Virus record (IMG/VR): IMGVR_UViG_3300010401_000007
Span: 1-64,000 of that record
Origin: a virus
DNA: 64,000 bases
Direction: 5' to 3' (one strand)
Shown here: piece after piece, positions 23,229-33,168 of the stretch
How positions within the stretch are numbered: position 1 is the stretch's first letter
How the letters are laid out: every line of letters begins with the position of its first letter
Made by a program: the position numbers and the translations under genes
The notes under the pieces: model-generated
The model's database searches: none
The model's input: only the letters and a program-made list of their open reading frames with translations
Told to the model about the DNA's origin: nothing

Positions 23229-24665
23229 TCATGTGAACCCGATATTCGACCCTGCACTACCGGCACCGATACAGGCGGACCCATTCAAGAGTACGTAGTC
23301 CCCTTGGAACACTGTGTTATGGCTACCGATCCCCGGTGAAGTAGTGATGTTACCTGTAGTCGAGGAACCAGCTACAGGAGGGGTGGTAGTCGTGTTGAAG
23401 TTGTTCGTATTCCCGTTCAGGTCTGTGAAGTTAGCGAATGAGTTACCGTTGAAACTAGTTGCTTGGTTATTCGAGAACCCAGCACCGAACACAGTCGCAT
23501 ACCCCGTGAAGATACAGTTCGTGCATGAGTAACCGATACCCTGCCATGTTGCTCCACTATCATTGTTCCCGTAGATGAACCCGTTCGTGGCACCTCCACT
23601 AGCACCTAGTACGAACACACAGTTGTTATAGGTAACTGGACTACCACCTGTACTACCTCGGATACGACCACTGTGCTTACCGAAACAACGAGTGAAGGTA
23701 TTAGCGTACTGGGCGTCCCATGAGACATTCAGGAACGAGTCAGTCACCGTGATGACCGAGACACTCCCCCATGTCGGGGCGACGAATGTAGTGAACGTAC
23801 CGATCTGACATTGAGTCAGAGTACCGTTGTTCGGTCCGAATGCCGTTCCCGTACCCGCCGCTACCCCAGTACCGAGAGGGGGGATGAACTGGCATCGGGT
23901 TGCAGCGATAGACCCTGTATTGATGTTCTGTCCGATACCGGAGATAGCCCCTGAGAGTCCGGTAAAGGAGCAATCGACGGCAACGAACACGGTGGCGTTG
24001 ATATGACTGAATGCCGATTTCTGACCCCCGATCACATTACACCGATAGAGACTGATACCTGTTGACCCTACCGAGTTGTGACCACTGATACCGTCGTCAC
24101 AGTGAGCGACATTCACATCGTAGGCGTTAACCTGTGCCCCGATACTACTCCCGATACCGTTACCCGATGCGATCTCGTACCCGAATATCTGGAGTCCATT
24201 CCCGTAGATATTGAAGGTATAGTTCGCATCGTTCGACTGTCCCTCAATAGCCGATGCGAGTGCGGCACTCAGGTTATTCGAGATCAGTCTACATCCCTGT
24301 TGGAAGTAGACGTTACAGACGGTGGGACTACCTAGAGTTCCTAGAGTCGGGGTAAGGGTGTCGTCAATAAGATCGGAAGCGGCGACGTAGGCATTGACCG
24401 TTGTCCCCCCAGACTGTGCCGAGAGTGCTGTGGTGAGTCGGGATAGTGTCTTGAACGGCTTACCCCGACTCCCGTCATTCTTATCGTTACCCCAGGGGGT
24501 GACATAGTAGTTAAACGGTCCGATCGTAACGGGTATCCCAGCAGTCGCACCGATCGAGGTAGCCGTGATCGGGAGATTAGGCCCACCTCTCTGCTGGACA
24601 ATCCCCCCCGGAGGATTAGTTAGTCCTCGGAGGATTGCGATAGGGGCTTGAACAAGAGGACTCAT
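23229..24665 (-). CDS. right-handed beta-helix tail protein, 478 aa
   Basis: Begins with a short anchor, then YYVTPWGNDKNDGSRGKPFK near 53, a pectate-lyase-type start, followed by many short Asn/Gly/Cys-rich coils with the NC.(F/I) rhythm of parallel beta-helices. Such phage proteins are receptor-binding or depolymerase spikes. No catalytic residues can be assigned. Start overlaps the upstream stop by 4 nt. Confidence 0.6.
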   Translation of the reverse strand: MSPLVQAPIAILRGLTNPPGGIVQQRGGPNLPITATSIGATAGIPVTIGPFNYYVTPWGNDKNDGSRGKPFKTLSRLTTALSAQSGGTTVNAYVAASDLIDDTLTPTLGTLGSPTVCNVYFQQGCRLISNNLSAALASAIEGQSNDANYTFNIYGNGLQIFGYEIASGNGIGSSIGAQVNAYDVNVAHCDDGISGHNSVGSTGISLYRCNVIGGQKSAFSHINATVFVAVDCSFTGLSGAISGIGQNINTGSIAATRCQFIPPLGTGVAAGTGTAFGPNNGTLTQCQIGTFTTFVAPTWGSVSVITVTDSFLNVSWDAQYANTFTRCFGKHSGRIRGSTGGSPVTYNNCVFVLGASGGATNGFIYGNNDSGATWQGIGYSCTNCIFTGYATVFGAGFSNNQATSFNGNSFANFTDLNGNTNNFNTTTTPPVAGSSTTGNITTSPGIGSHNTVFQGDYVLLNGSACIGAGSAGSNIGFT

Positions 24666-25570
24666 ACCGGTGTCACGCTAGCCGTCATAGCGGTTCCCTG
24701 ACCACTCACGGTATCGAGTAGGACACAGACACCCGCCGACCCGTTAACCTGTGCTAGATACCGTTGCTTGAGAGGTGTACCAGTCCCGTTGAGAACGGTC
24801 ATGGGGATGATATTCGCTGCGTAGTACGTTCCGTCCCCGTCGAGACAGAATACAATCGGTTGTACGGCTACAGTCGATCGGAAGTCAGTCGCCGTGATTG
24901 TGATATCGATGATGGCGTATAGATACCCCGTACAGTCGACTGGGGTAATCGCACCTGGGACGACATAGGCGTTATTGGAATTGAACTGTGCGGTGGTAAA
25001 CTGGTTACCTGTCCCGACTACCTGTACATCTACTGCACCTGCCGTACCACCTGTCGTGAACGTCCCTACCGCCGTGATCACACACCCACTCGTTCGACTC
25101 GCTGCACCCGTCTCGGGGATATTACAGACGAACTTGGGGTTACCACTATCGGTCGAGAGAAAGATTGCGTATCCGACGGGTGTACTAGAAGGGGCTGTGA
25201 ATGTCATCCGGAGAGTACCGTTACTACCCCCCGGAGTAGAACTCACTACAGCCGGACCGACTGCGAACCCGTTAGCGTTATATGGTACGTAGGCGGTGTA
25301 GTAAGTCGTACCACTAACGAGTGATCCACCAGTCTGACCGGATAGGGTGATATTCCCCCCTACCCCGATCTTATCGATAGCGGTAATAGCACTCCGCTGG
25401 ACAACCTGTGTGCCTAACTTGGCATTCGTCCGTAGGTTAGCAGTCCCTAGTACGGCTAGGAGATTGTATACCGGTCCGAGAAAGGGGTCACCAACTGATC
25501 CCGCACCACTACCTGTCTGGAGATACTTAGCTGCTCCAAGGGCATCCAGGATCTCAAGAGGGGTCGCCAT
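24662..25570 (-). CDS. tail appendage protein, 302 aa
   Basis: Helical N-terminus (EILDALGAAKYLQ) then beta-sandwich-like repeats including a fibronectin-like stretch (SGTTYYTAYVPYNANG; PVGYAIFLSTDSG). Fits baseplate or fibre proteins. Coupled at both ends by 1-4-nt overlaps. Confidence 0.5.
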   Translation of the reverse strand: MATPLEILDALGAAKYLQTGSGAGSVGDPFLGPVYNLLAVLGTANLRTNAKLGTQVVQRSAITAIDKIGVGGNITLSGQTGGSLVSGTTYYTAYVPYNANGFAVGPAVVSSTPGGSNGTLRMTFTAPSSTPVGYAIFLSTDSGNPKFVCNIPETGAASRTSGCVITAVGTFTTGGTAGAVDVQVVGTGNQFTTAQFNSNNAYVVPGAITPVDCTGYLYAIIDITITATDFRSTVAVQPIVFCLDGDGTYYAANIIPMTVLNGTGTPLKQRYLAQVNGSAGVCVLLDTVSGQGTAMTASVTPV

Positions 25571-25752
25571 TACAGATATCCCCAGTCTTCTAGGAGTACG
25601 AGTAGAGCGTATTGAGAGTTACGAGAATCGTTGAACTGAAGAGAGGGTATATACGGTGGAGGCGGTGGGGGAGGACTCGTACCACTCTTCTGTTCATCTG
25701 CCGTCATGACAGAGAGTGGAGATTGTAGACTGCTTAACCATGAGGTAGGCAT
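25570..25752 (-). CDS. hypothetical Pro-rich protein, 60 aa
   Basis: Start at 25752 (MPTSWLSSL). Contains a run of seven prolines and ends ALLVLLEDWGYL. One-base overlap with the next gene. Possibly a linker or chaperone of the fibre; not recognised. Confidence 0.4.
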   Translation of the reverse strand: MPTSWLSSLQSPLSVMTADEQKSGTSPPPPPPPYIPSLQFNDSRNSQYALLVLLEDWGYL

Positions 25753-25757
25753 AGGGG

Positions 25758-26081
25758 TTATACCCCCCAATACGCAGCGGTCCCTGTACCCGATCCGGAC
25801 AGGATATAGAGGTACTGGAGATTACCGAACCCATCGATCGAGTTAACTTTCATAGCCGCACAGTCGATCGACTCTTCTCCACCTGCCGAGACTGGGAATC
25901 CTGTACTAGCGGTCAGTCCGGATAATGCTGCGGCATCATTCTCATAGAACCCGTAGTAGAAGGTCTGACTACCGGTGTTCTTAAGACGGATACCGGTGTA
26001 GACTCTCTGACCAGGACTTACCACTAGAGCGGTCGGGGTAGAGGCACTGATTGTATTATTCTGACCGTTGAACCCAACCAT
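25758..26081 (-). CDS. tail fibre-associated beta protein, 107 aa
   Basis: A small beta-sandwich pattern (RVYTGIRLKNTGSQTFYYGF; NLQYLYILSGSGTG) common among phage tail accessory proteins. Function unknown. Confidence 0.45.
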   Translation of the reverse strand: MVGFNGQNNTISASTPTALVVSPGQRVYTGIRLKNTGSQTFYYGFYENDAAALSGLTASTGFPVSAGGEESIDCAAMKVNSIDGFGNLQYLYILSGSGTGTAAYWGV

Positions 26082-26088
26082 AGGGAGT

Positions 26089-26128
26089 AGTCCTCCGTAG
26101 TAGGAATGACCCTACATACCAGAGGACT
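26089..26128 (-). terminator. hairpin between fibre gene and glycosyltransferase gene
   Basis: AGTCCTC (26089-26095) and GAGGACT (26122-26128) enclose an inner GTAGG/CCTAC-type stem. The rest of the 90-nt gap holds two ACTAGT palindromes. Confidence 0.35.
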
Positions 26129-26171
26129 AGTTTAGTTGGATAATGACTAGTTGGCTAAAATCAGGGGTAGG

Positions 26172-28118
26172 TTAGGAGGTAGATAAGTGTTTTACGAGTA
26201 CCGCCTTATGGAGATAGGTCTTATGGATCTCTAATCCGAATGGTTCTAGTGGATTCAGAAATGGGTGTAGGGCACGATATCCACCTAAATAGCAGTCTTG
26301 TTCGTCATGTCTCTGGTGTACGTCTTGGGTCAGTACGAGACACTTCCATCGTCGCAGTTCGATGAGTCTGGTGAGTAGTTGGGTGATAACTGAGTTCGGG
26401 AGATGATGTAGGACATCCTTACAGAGTAGGACATCAGCGGGGGCTATGAGTTCAGGACTCTTGGTTGCATCTAGTAGAGACCATCTCCCCGCCGGGTAGT
26501 TTCTCTGAAAGAGAGATAGAGCCTTGGGAGTTACGTCATACCCTTGGTAGATCGGGAAGGTCAGTTGACGAGCGATCATCCCGTCCCCACATCCAATATC
26601 GACACAGGAAGTCCATCCCTCTTTCTCAGAGAGTTCCTTGATGATCTCAATATATGGTTTGCTCTCCCCCTCACTACTCCCTGACCCACTACCCCCTCCC
26701 CAAATCCTTCTCTCGTAGATAGTCGAGAACCGTGATGACGGGTCGATAGTCCTACGATTGAGAACTGAGGCGAGGATATCGAACACTCTACCCTCTAGAG
26801 GAAGTTGATACCGAGGGTTAGAGTACCCAGTCTTACCGATGGGGATATCTTCAGGGTCGTAGAGTTTACCCCGACACCTATGGACGATCATCGGTTGACT
26901 ATTCCACCGACAGACGAAAGAGGTATCGTCCCAATCCGCATTACCGAGACAGGTATAGGTAGATGCTCCTGCTTGTAGTGCTACTCTCCATGTGTCCTGA
27001 TCCCCGAACATCTTCCCGAAGTAGTAGTCTGAGTGTTCGCACATCCATGCAGCAGCCGCTATCAGGTTCCACCCTCGGTCCTTACGGGATATGAAGAGTT
27101 GTCCCCCTTGGACTTGGGGGGGTTTCCCGGTAGGAGGGATACCGAGCTCGTGCCACTTTACCGTTCGATCGTTTCCAGGGAGATCCTTCCAATAGACGAA
27201 TGGGGACTGATCGAGTACCGAGAACATAGGGGTAGGGTCAGACACACAGTATGCATCGGCATCGAGATAGAGGAGTCGATCGAATGGACAGTGAGCGATA
27301 GCGTATAGCTTGGACTCCCATCCCCCCTGTCCGATATTCCCCCTCGGTATTCGAGTATCCCCTAGTCTCTCGGCTACTGCATCGGCATCGATCAACTCAA
27401 CGTCTAGTCCTTCTACATCAGTCGGATCAACTGGTTCACAAGATCCTCGATACCACACCTGTATCGGGAGAGTACACCCCAACTCTCTTAGGAGTCGACA
27501 CCCTATTACGATACCGATCCAATAGGGACCGCCCCCTACGTAGAGGATACCGTCATCGTGACCACCACCCGGATCGAGTGGGGGATTGCCGATTATTTCT
27601 CTGAGAGAGAGGAGATAGGACTGTCGGTCAGGTGAGGGAGTGGGGTAGCGGTCGGATAAAGGGGTGTTATGAACGGAGGAAGGTAGCTCCGGTAACTCAT
27701 AGTCTTCACACGTCCGACAGGAGTGAGCATGAGGTGATATCGGACCCCTAGTGACTCTTTCGTAATCTCCGGACGGATGAAGACATTGGTAGACATGTTT
27801 ACCCTCTGCGGCTTGGCTATTACAGGACGTACACCGACTCAATAACCCACCTTGGTATCGACACGGGGTCTTGAGAACTGGTAGGGGATTTCGAGTCTGA
27901 ATACCGCCCGGTGTATGGGGGCGGGTTCGTATTGGGAGGATATGACCGTCTCCCCCTCTCAGTTCGTTAACAGTCTGATTGGTATGGAATGAATAACAGT
28001 GACCGCAGGTGTCAGACTGGTGGTAGGAGTAGACTCCGACTCTTACCTCGTTCTCGATGATGAAGTGCACTCGGTCACAGGTACACCCTACTCTTTCTCT
28101 CAGAGAAGTAGTTGTCAT
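26172..28118 (-). CDS. glycosyltransferase-methyltransferase fusion, 648 aa
   Basis: Start at 28118 (MTTTSLRERVGCTC), giving no overlap with the upstream gene. Residues 1-150 hold many Cys pairs (CGHC, CTSC, CRTC), likely zinc. Residues 185-460 form a GT domain: ILYVGGGPYWIG, GGWESKLYAIAHCPFDRLLY and LDADAYC (DxD). Residues 480-648 form a class I SAM methyltransferase starting at RIWGGGSGSGS, with VDIGCGDG and LCKDVLHHLPN. Four SDRs lie in it, at the N-terminus, at the zinc/GT boundary (SLREI), at the GT/MTase boundary (LSEKE) and within the MTase (LFQRN). Probably modifies virion or host glycans. Confidence 0.7.
   Translation of the reverse strand: MTTTSLRERVGCTCDRVHFIIENEVRVGVYSYHQSDTCGHCYSFHTNQTVNELRGGDGHILPIRTRPHTPGGIQTRNPLPVLKTPCRYQGGLLSRCTSCNSQAAEGKHVYQCLHPSGDYERVTRGPISPHAHSCRTCEDYELPELPSSVHNTPLSDRYPTPSPDRQSYLLSLREIIGNPPLDPGGGHDDGILYVGGGPYWIGIVIGCRLLRELGCTLPIQVWYRGSCEPVDPTDVEGLDVELIDADAVAERLGDTRIPRGNIGQGGWESKLYAIAHCPFDRLLYLDADAYCVSDPTPMFSVLDQSPFVYWKDLPGNDRTVKWHELGIPPTGKPPQVQGGQLFISRKDRGWNLIAAAAWMCEHSDYYFGKMFGDQDTWRVALQAGASTYTCLGNADWDDTSFVCRWNSQPMIVHRCRGKLYDPEDIPIGKTGYSNPRYQLPLEGRVFDILASVLNRRTIDPSSRFSTIYERRIWGGGSGSGSSEGESKPYIEIIKELSEKEGWTSCVDIGCGDGMIARQLTFPIYQGYDVTPKALSLFQRNYPAGRWSLLDATKSPELIAPADVLLCKDVLHHLPNSVITQLLTRLIELRRWKCLVLTQDVHQRHDEQDCYLGGYRALHPFLNPLEPFGLEIHKTYLHKAVLVKHLSTS
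26500..26517 (+). repeat. SDR variant
   Basis: In the methyltransferase domain (LFQRN). Confidence 0.6.
26619..26636 (-). repeat. SDR copy
   Basis: At the glycosyltransferase/methyltransferase junction (LSEKEG). Confidence 0.75.
27597..27613 (+). repeat. SDR copy
   Basis: At the zinc/glycosyltransferase junction (SLREI). Confidence 0.75.
28092..28108 (-). repeat. SDR copy
   Basis: Just after the start at 28118 (SLRERV). Confidence 0.75.
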
Positions 28119-28131
28119 ATGAGGACTCGGA

Positions 28132-28614
28132 TCAAGGCCCAGTAGCGGTCCCGAATGCGAAGTGGATGACAGCCGGATTACAGGTATAGGAGGATGCACC
28201 TAAGAAGTTACCGCTACCGTCTCCGTACACTGCTTGGCATACGAATTGATTACTACTGGTCCACCATAGATACCAGCACGATCCCGTAGACGGGTTGCAT
28301 ACTGTATAGGCACCGAATCCAGTCCCGGGGGGGTATCTCGGGTATGTGGGGTCCCAAGTCATATCCCCTGTGAAGCTACCCGAGGGGACATCGGCACCGG
28401 TCCAACTCAAGATAGAATTAGTGTCGAGTTCTGGACACCCCCCTGTAGGAGTTCCGGGGACTGGGCACGAACCCTGAGACGGTGCCGGTAGTCCACAGCA
28501 TCCAGTCGGATTACGGACAGTCGAGGTAGGACCTACTATAGCACCGAATAGGGTTAGGTTAGCGAACTCGACGGTGAATCCTATGATCGTACCCGAATCG
28601 ATACTACCACTCAT
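28132..28614 (-). CDS. tail protein, 160 aa
   Basis: Start at 28614 overlaps the upstream stop (ATGA). Beta-rich, Gly/Pro/Cys-rich (TGCCGLPAPSQGSCPVPG). Likely a tail-tip or fibre protein by position; family not recognised. Confidence 0.45.
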   Translation of the reverse strand: MSGSIDSGTIIGFTVEFANLTLFGAIVGPTSTVRNPTGCCGLPAPSQGSCPVPGTPTGGCPELDTNSILSWTGADVPSGSFTGDMTWDPTYPRYPPGTGFGAYTVCNPSTGSCWYLWWTSSNQFVCQAVYGDGSGNFLGASSYTCNPAVIHFAFGTATGP

Positions 28615-29771
28615 GGGGACACCGTAAGAGAACACTGTCCGAGTTGTGTTGAGTTATTACCGTCCCAGTGAGCGTAGAAGTCCGGTATCACTTGGAGAAA
28701 CGATTGGTCCGTCCATAAAGGGGAGGTAGGAGGCGGTGGATTAACAAATGCTCCTGATTGTGCGGCGATACTCCACCCGTTGAAGGTAATGTCATATCGT
28801 ACCGAGATATTCACCGTGCCGTAGTTACCTTGCCACATATGAGTCGTCAGACTCGTCTGACCGTAGAACACAACTCGATATGTACCCGCTACCGCACCGG
28901 TCGGTATAAATACGATCAGATCAGGATGGGACTCTAGTAGTCCTCCGTCTGCCGTCGGATATTGGCTATCGCAGATAAAGTCCCCTACCCCATCTGTTAC
29001 CACGAACACCCCGTTGAATAATAGTCCACCGGGATCGGTAGGACTCTTGAACCCCTCTAGGTGGACAGGATCACAGTAAGGGAGAGACATTGTCGACTGT
29101 CCATCACCGGTTGAATAGTACACAACCGGACCTACAGCGGGGGCGAGTTGCCAAGTTACTGACGCCGATATGAACCAGTTGTTACCGGGCAGTGCCGGAC
29201 CGAGACAGGTAGCGGTAATTAGAAGAGGTGGACCCACTCCGGTAGCGAATAGTGACCAGTATCCAGCACTGAACGAGTATGGTCCCCTCGGTACAAGATA
29301 GGTTCCTACCCAGTCTACATATCGACCGTCGGGGGAGAGATCGGTAAATACATTACAGACAGCGGGTGGAAACTCTAGTCCTGCTGGGCAACAATCAGAC
29401 GGGAACGGGTTTGGTGGTACACAGTCTGGTAAACAGGTATTACCAGCACTCATCCCACCACCAGATGGTATCGTTACGTTCCGATACTCTACCCAGTAGC
29501 CGATAATACACCCGCAGGTGACTCCCGCATCACCAGAGGATAGGTCTACCTCACCACTATCAACCCTACCTGATTCTCCACCAGAACCGGGGCAACAGTC
29601 GTTAGGGATGAATCGACAGTAGGGGTCTCCTACAGTGGTCCCGACTGGGAATGTCACTTCGGCATACGTAACGTCAATACCCGTGATACAGTGAGGGGTA
29701 GGGGTGAAACTCCCTCCTGATCCGGAACCACTAGGGACTCCGGACCCACCGCTACCACTCGGACCTGCCAT
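28611..29771 (-). CDS. tail protein, 386 aa
   Basis: Gly/Ser-rich N-terminus (GSGGSGVPSGSGSGGS) followed by Cys-rich beta domains (CCPGSGGESG; CCPAGLEFP). The upstream gene ends in a similar Gly/Ser tail. SDR upstream of the start. Structural tail-tip role inferred from position. Confidence 0.5.
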   Translation of the reverse strand: MAGPSGSGGSGVPSGSGSGGSFTPTPHCITGIDVTYAEVTFPVGTTVGDPYCRFIPNDCCPGSGGESGRVDSGEVDLSSGDAGVTCGCIIGYWVEYRNVTIPSGGGMSAGNTCLPDCVPPNPFPSDCCPAGLEFPPAVCNVFTDLSPDGRYVDWVGTYLVPRGPYSFSAGYWSLFATGVGPPLLITATCLGPALPGNNWFISASVTWQLAPAVGPVVYYSTGDGQSTMSLPYCDPVHLEGFKSPTDPGGLLFNGVFVVTDGVGDFICDSQYPTADGGLLESHPDLIVFIPTGAVAGTYRVVFYGQTSLTTHMWQGNYGTVNISVRYDITFNGWSIAAQSGAFVNPPPPTSPLWTDQSFLQVIPDFYAHWDGNNSTQLGQCSLTVSP

Positions 29772-29776
29772 ATCTA

Positions 29777-29793
29777 TTCTCTGAGAGAGAGGA
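29777..29793 (+). repeat. SDR copy
   Basis: Intergenic, upstream of the start at 29771. Confidence 0.8.
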
Positions 29794-29795
29794 TA

Positions 29796-31259
29796 CTACG
29801 ACCCGCCGCTACCCGATCCGGACCCAGCGTTACCATATACCACACAGATATTTGTCACTACAGGGATCGTTACCCCTGACCCACCTGATGACGGTGTGAA
29901 CGTCCAGAGGTTAGGGATAAGAGGATCGGGTGTCGCTGTGACGATACTCCCTACAGTCGGAGTACCAGAACCGGCCTGATACAGTACATAGAATGGGGGG
30001 CTGTCACCGAATCCTAAGTCCGGGCCATTACCAATGACCCCACTAGAATACACCTGAATCGACGCTGACCATGCCGTACCGTTTGTCCCCGTTAACTTGA
30101 CCGTGTATGAGTACCCTACTGGGGGGCGGTTACCGTAGGAGTTACGATCCGCCCAGTTCGATCTTACTACTCGGGTAATCACTCGATCGGACGGCATCAC
30201 TCGACTGACCCGACCCATAATCTCGGGTGAGGAGTTGTCCCAGTTACCGGGAGTGTATTCCCACTCAGTACGATCCTCTAATCCCGTCTGGACCCAAGGG
30301 ACTACCCCTCGGAATACACAGTCCGTTTTACTCAACCACCATCGATAATAGTCCTTAGCCGCTTGAGTCGCATACGGGGTCTGTACACCGGTCCCGTCGC
30401 TGGCCTTGGCATCCCCCATCACCCATGCTGACGTTCCACTGACTCCCGTTGCACCCGAGTAGGTAGCAAGGGCTAATGAGGCGAGAGTGATATTCTGGAC
30501 TACCTGTACATCACCCCAGAAAGCGGTATTCACACTCGCTGGTATCGATCCTACTAACTGATCGACTGTCGACCGTCCCCCGTAACCTACCTGTTCCTCA
30601 TAGGTCTCGAATTGGGTCTGATCATCAGAGTCCACGTTATCAGACTTATTGATCGAGTACGTCCCGTCGAGATTAGCGATGAATCGTAGACCGACTGTGG
30701 TACAGACTGCGTCCATTGTCAGGGGGAGTGGTACTGCGGGGACACTCCATCTCAGAGGGTTAGGAGTACCGTAGTTAGTGGATACAGTCGCCGTAGTGGC
30801 GGTGATCCCCATAGCCGTATTGAGTCCGGATATGAGGGTGTTCCAACTATCCCCCGCCGTGAATGAGTAGTTCAGTTCCTTCAACCAGAAGTAGTACCTC
30901 TTATCGACCAGTGTTATCCACCACATCGTCTGTACGGACTCAGTAAACCCCGGTCTAACCCCGAGTAGATACATACTCGGCTGAATCGACCCACCAATAC
31001 CGTCATCAATCAATAGGGTCTGTGCCGTCGCACCACTACCAACGGTACTGAGAATAGTAGCTAGTCCAGTACCGTCGACCAGTCCGTGAAAGACCGCCCA
31101 TCGACTACACCCTACCGGCCAGACTAGAGTATTGAGTCTAGCCTTCTCCTTATTCGGTTCCCCCGGACAGGGTAAGTGCTGAGTCTTGGCAGTGTTATAG
31201 GCGGGGAAGGTCCAAAGTTCAGGAGCGACACTAGCCCACCATCTTTCGACAATGGGCAT
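29796..31259 (-). CDS. tail protein, 487 aa
   Basis: Start at 31259 (MPIVERWWAS); the frame continues upstream through an SDR, which is judged to be leader. Sequence includes LTLVDKRYYFWLKEL and WTTVGLRFIANLDGTYSI-like segments seen in tail-tip or baseplate hub proteins. C-terminus GNAGSGSGSGGS. Role by position. Confidence 0.5.
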   Translation of the reverse strand: MPIVERWWASVAPELWTFPAYNTAKTQHLPCPGEPNKEKARLNTLVWPVGCSRWAVFHGLVDGTGLATILSTVGSGATAQTLLIDDGIGGSIQPSMYLLGVRPGFTESVQTMWWITLVDKRYYFWLKELNYSFTAGDSWNTLISGLNTAMGITATTATVSTNYGTPNPLRWSVPAVPLPLTMDAVCTTVGLRFIANLDGTYSINKSDNVDSDDQTQFETYEEQVGYGGRSTVDQLVGSIPASVNTAFWGDVQVVQNITLASLALATYSGATGVSGTSAWVMGDAKASDGTGVQTPYATQAAKDYYRWWLSKTDCVFRGVVPWVQTGLEDRTEWEYTPGNWDNSSPEIMGRVSRVMPSDRVITRVVRSNWADRNSYGNRPPVGYSYTVKLTGTNGTAWSASIQVYSSGVIGNGPDLGFGDSPPFYVLYQAGSGTPTVGSIVTATPDPLIPNLWTFTPSSGGSGVTIPVVTNICVVYGNAGSGSGSGGS

Positions 31260-31275
31260 GAGTACGTCCCGTCCC

Positions 31276-31294
31276 TTTTCTCTGAGAGAGAGGA
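31276..31294 (+). repeat. SDR copy
   Basis: Upstream of the start at 31259. Confidence 0.8.
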
Positions 31295-31325
31295 ACGGGA
31301 CACCACAAAAGGTCATAGGCATAGT

Positions 31326-31718
31326 CTAGTACCCAGTAGATTCGTGAGGACGTAGATCGAACTTGATTCTACTGAATACTGAAGGAAATGTGGAACGAGC
31401 GTAATTGAGAGCATTACCGTAACACCACTCACCTTTGATTACGAACACACTGCAAGATCCTGGTCGGCTATCTCCTGAGTTGTCATAGAAAGATATAATA
31501 GTCCATCCATTAACTACTGTTCTACATACCATTCCTAAAAGATTCTCGCCTTGTTGTGGCAGTAGCCCACAATCAAGGATCGAATATCGGAATGGTAGTA
31601 GTCTCTCTAGGTGTCTACCTGTGTTAAAGTCCCTATCGTGGAGGTAATGACCGGCCGATCTACCAGGCTGTATACCGAAGTAATAGCACTCTGGTATCGT
31701 CTCTTTCTCAGAAGACAT
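31326..31718 (-). CDS. hypothetical tail-region protein, 130 aa
   Basis: Start at 31718, AGGTG upstream; the N-terminus itself is an SDR (MSSEKETIPEC). Contains HDRDFNTGRHLERLLPFRYSI and Cys-rich parts; no family recognised. It lies between two tail genes. Confidence 0.5.
   Translation of the reverse strand: MSSEKETIPECYYFGIQPGRSAGHYLHDRDFNTGRHLERLLPFRYSILDCGLLPQQGENLLGMVCRTVVNGWTIISFYDNSGDSRPGSCSVFVIKGEWCYGNALNYARSTFPSVFSRIKFDLRPHESTGY
31699..31714 (-). repeat. SDR copy
   Basis: Forms the N-terminus of the gene starting at 31718 (SSEKE). Confidence 0.65.
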
Positions 31719-31719
31719 A

Positions 31720-33153
31720 TCACGCACCTGTAATCAGTGTGTTAGCGATAGTCGGTGACCCACTATAGGGTAACTGATATGTCGAGTTCTGGAATAGTTG
31801 CCAGAAGAAGTTTTGCCAGTTAGCACACCAGTAAGTAGCCCCTCCCTTATCATTACTGAGTGCCACCGTATATCCGTCTGGAGTCACCCCGTTCACATAC
31901 GGAGCAGCGGGGTTACTGAATACACAGAGAGCCGGTCCACCGATATATAGTGAGGTTGGTACAGCCATGGACAACCAGTCCATGAACAGATTACCACCAC
32001 TGACCGCAGTCGTGATCTTGATATCGAGTCTGACCGTCGAGGGTATTACTGTCGGGAGTCGGAAGTTGAACGAGTGTGCTACCCAACTAGTCGTCACTGT
32101 GTTGAGGTTGATATCGACACTATTCGCCGTACCACTCTGATCGTTAATGACTGTATTCGACCCATCGACTAGAGCTATGCGAATATGTCCTGTGATAGAG
32201 GCAGACGCTTTGAGATAGAAGTTACCGACCCACCCCGGTGAGGTGACTGTTGACGGCGAGACCGTAGTAGTCGTGCCAGCAGTAGATCCGGAAGAGGAAG
32301 AGGAGTTGAACTGCTGTGTAAGATGAGTGAGTACAGCCGTAGGGAGAAATTCGAGACAGTATGTTCCGCTGAGTGGGGCAGTAGTAGATTGTTGGACATC
32401 GGTCCCCCAAGTCCCTGTTACGAGATTGAAGTTATTAAGTACGGCAGTGGGGCTAGTCGATTGAGGAGTCCAGTTAGCGAAGTCCCCATTGGTCAGTAGG
32501 TTACCCCCCGAATCGGCATAGTCACTAGCCGATACAGCATTACCGTTCGCTACTCCCCCCGATCCTTGTGGGTAGTCCCAATCGAATTGTCCTACAGGAA
32601 CCCCGGTCGCTAGGGATGAGTTATTCTGTACTCCCTGCCAAGACCACCCCTCAAGTCCCTGTGTTGCACCCCCTGTGTACGAATCATTCGTGATCGTCAG
32701 GGTAGTAGACTCGGGAATGATATTCTGCCAGAGAGTACCATCACCTCTAGTTAGGGTAACGACTACATTACCCGTACCGATATTAGTCGAGAATGCTGTG
32801 ACTGATGAACCCACACTACATGACTGTACCGTAGCGGACTGAGCGATCATCTGTTCCATCAGATAGTAGAGAGCCGAGTTGATATCGGTCCCGAAGGTAG
32901 GGACTTGTGCCGCTACCATGTTGAGTAGGATCGACTGTGCCGTATTCTGCCATGCGAACATACCCTGAGATTCGGTCCGGATATTCGAGTCGTAGGAAGA
33001 TGTAAGACCTACGATCCACTCGGGGTTGATATAGGCGTATCCGGCTAACTCATTAAACGGGACTGGTTGTAGGGCTTGAGTCGTATTGATGAGGTAGTTG
33101 TTACGGCCACATCGACCGATTGCAGTGAAGAGATTAGTGAGATTGAGACTCAT
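31720..33153 (-). CDS. tail protein with carbohydrate-binding-like domain, 477 aa
   Basis: N-terminus helical (LFTAIGRCGRNNYLINT). Residues 220-390 have the pattern LLTNGDFANW...YCLEFLP...WVAHSFNFRLP...GNLFMDWLSM, like CBM4/9-type jelly rolls in phage fibres that bind surface sugars. Function by analogy. Confidence 0.55.
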   Translation of the reverse strand: MSLNLTNLFTAIGRCGRNNYLINTTQALQPVPFNELAGYAYINPEWIVGLTSSYDSNIRTESQGMFAWQNTAQSILLNMVAAQVPTFGTDINSALYYLMEQMIAQSATVQSCSVGSSVTAFSTNIGTGNVVVTLTRGDGTLWQNIIPESTTLTITNDSYTGGATQGLEGWSWQGVQNNSSLATGVPVGQFDWDYPQGSGGVANGNAVSASDYADSGGNLLTNGDFANWTPQSTSPTAVLNNFNLVTGTWGTDVQQSTTAPLSGTYCLEFLPTAVLTHLTQQFNSSSSSGSTAGTTTTVSPSTVTSPGWVGNFYLKASASITGHIRIALVDGSNTVINDQSGTANSVDINLNTVTTSWVAHSFNFRLPTVIPSTVRLDIKITTAVSGGNLFMDWLSMAVPTSLYIGGPALCVFSNPAAPYVNGVTPDGYTVALSNDKGGATYWCANWQNFFWQLFQNSTYQLPYSGSPTIANTLITGA

Positions 33154-33168
33154 CTAAGCACCGTCCAT

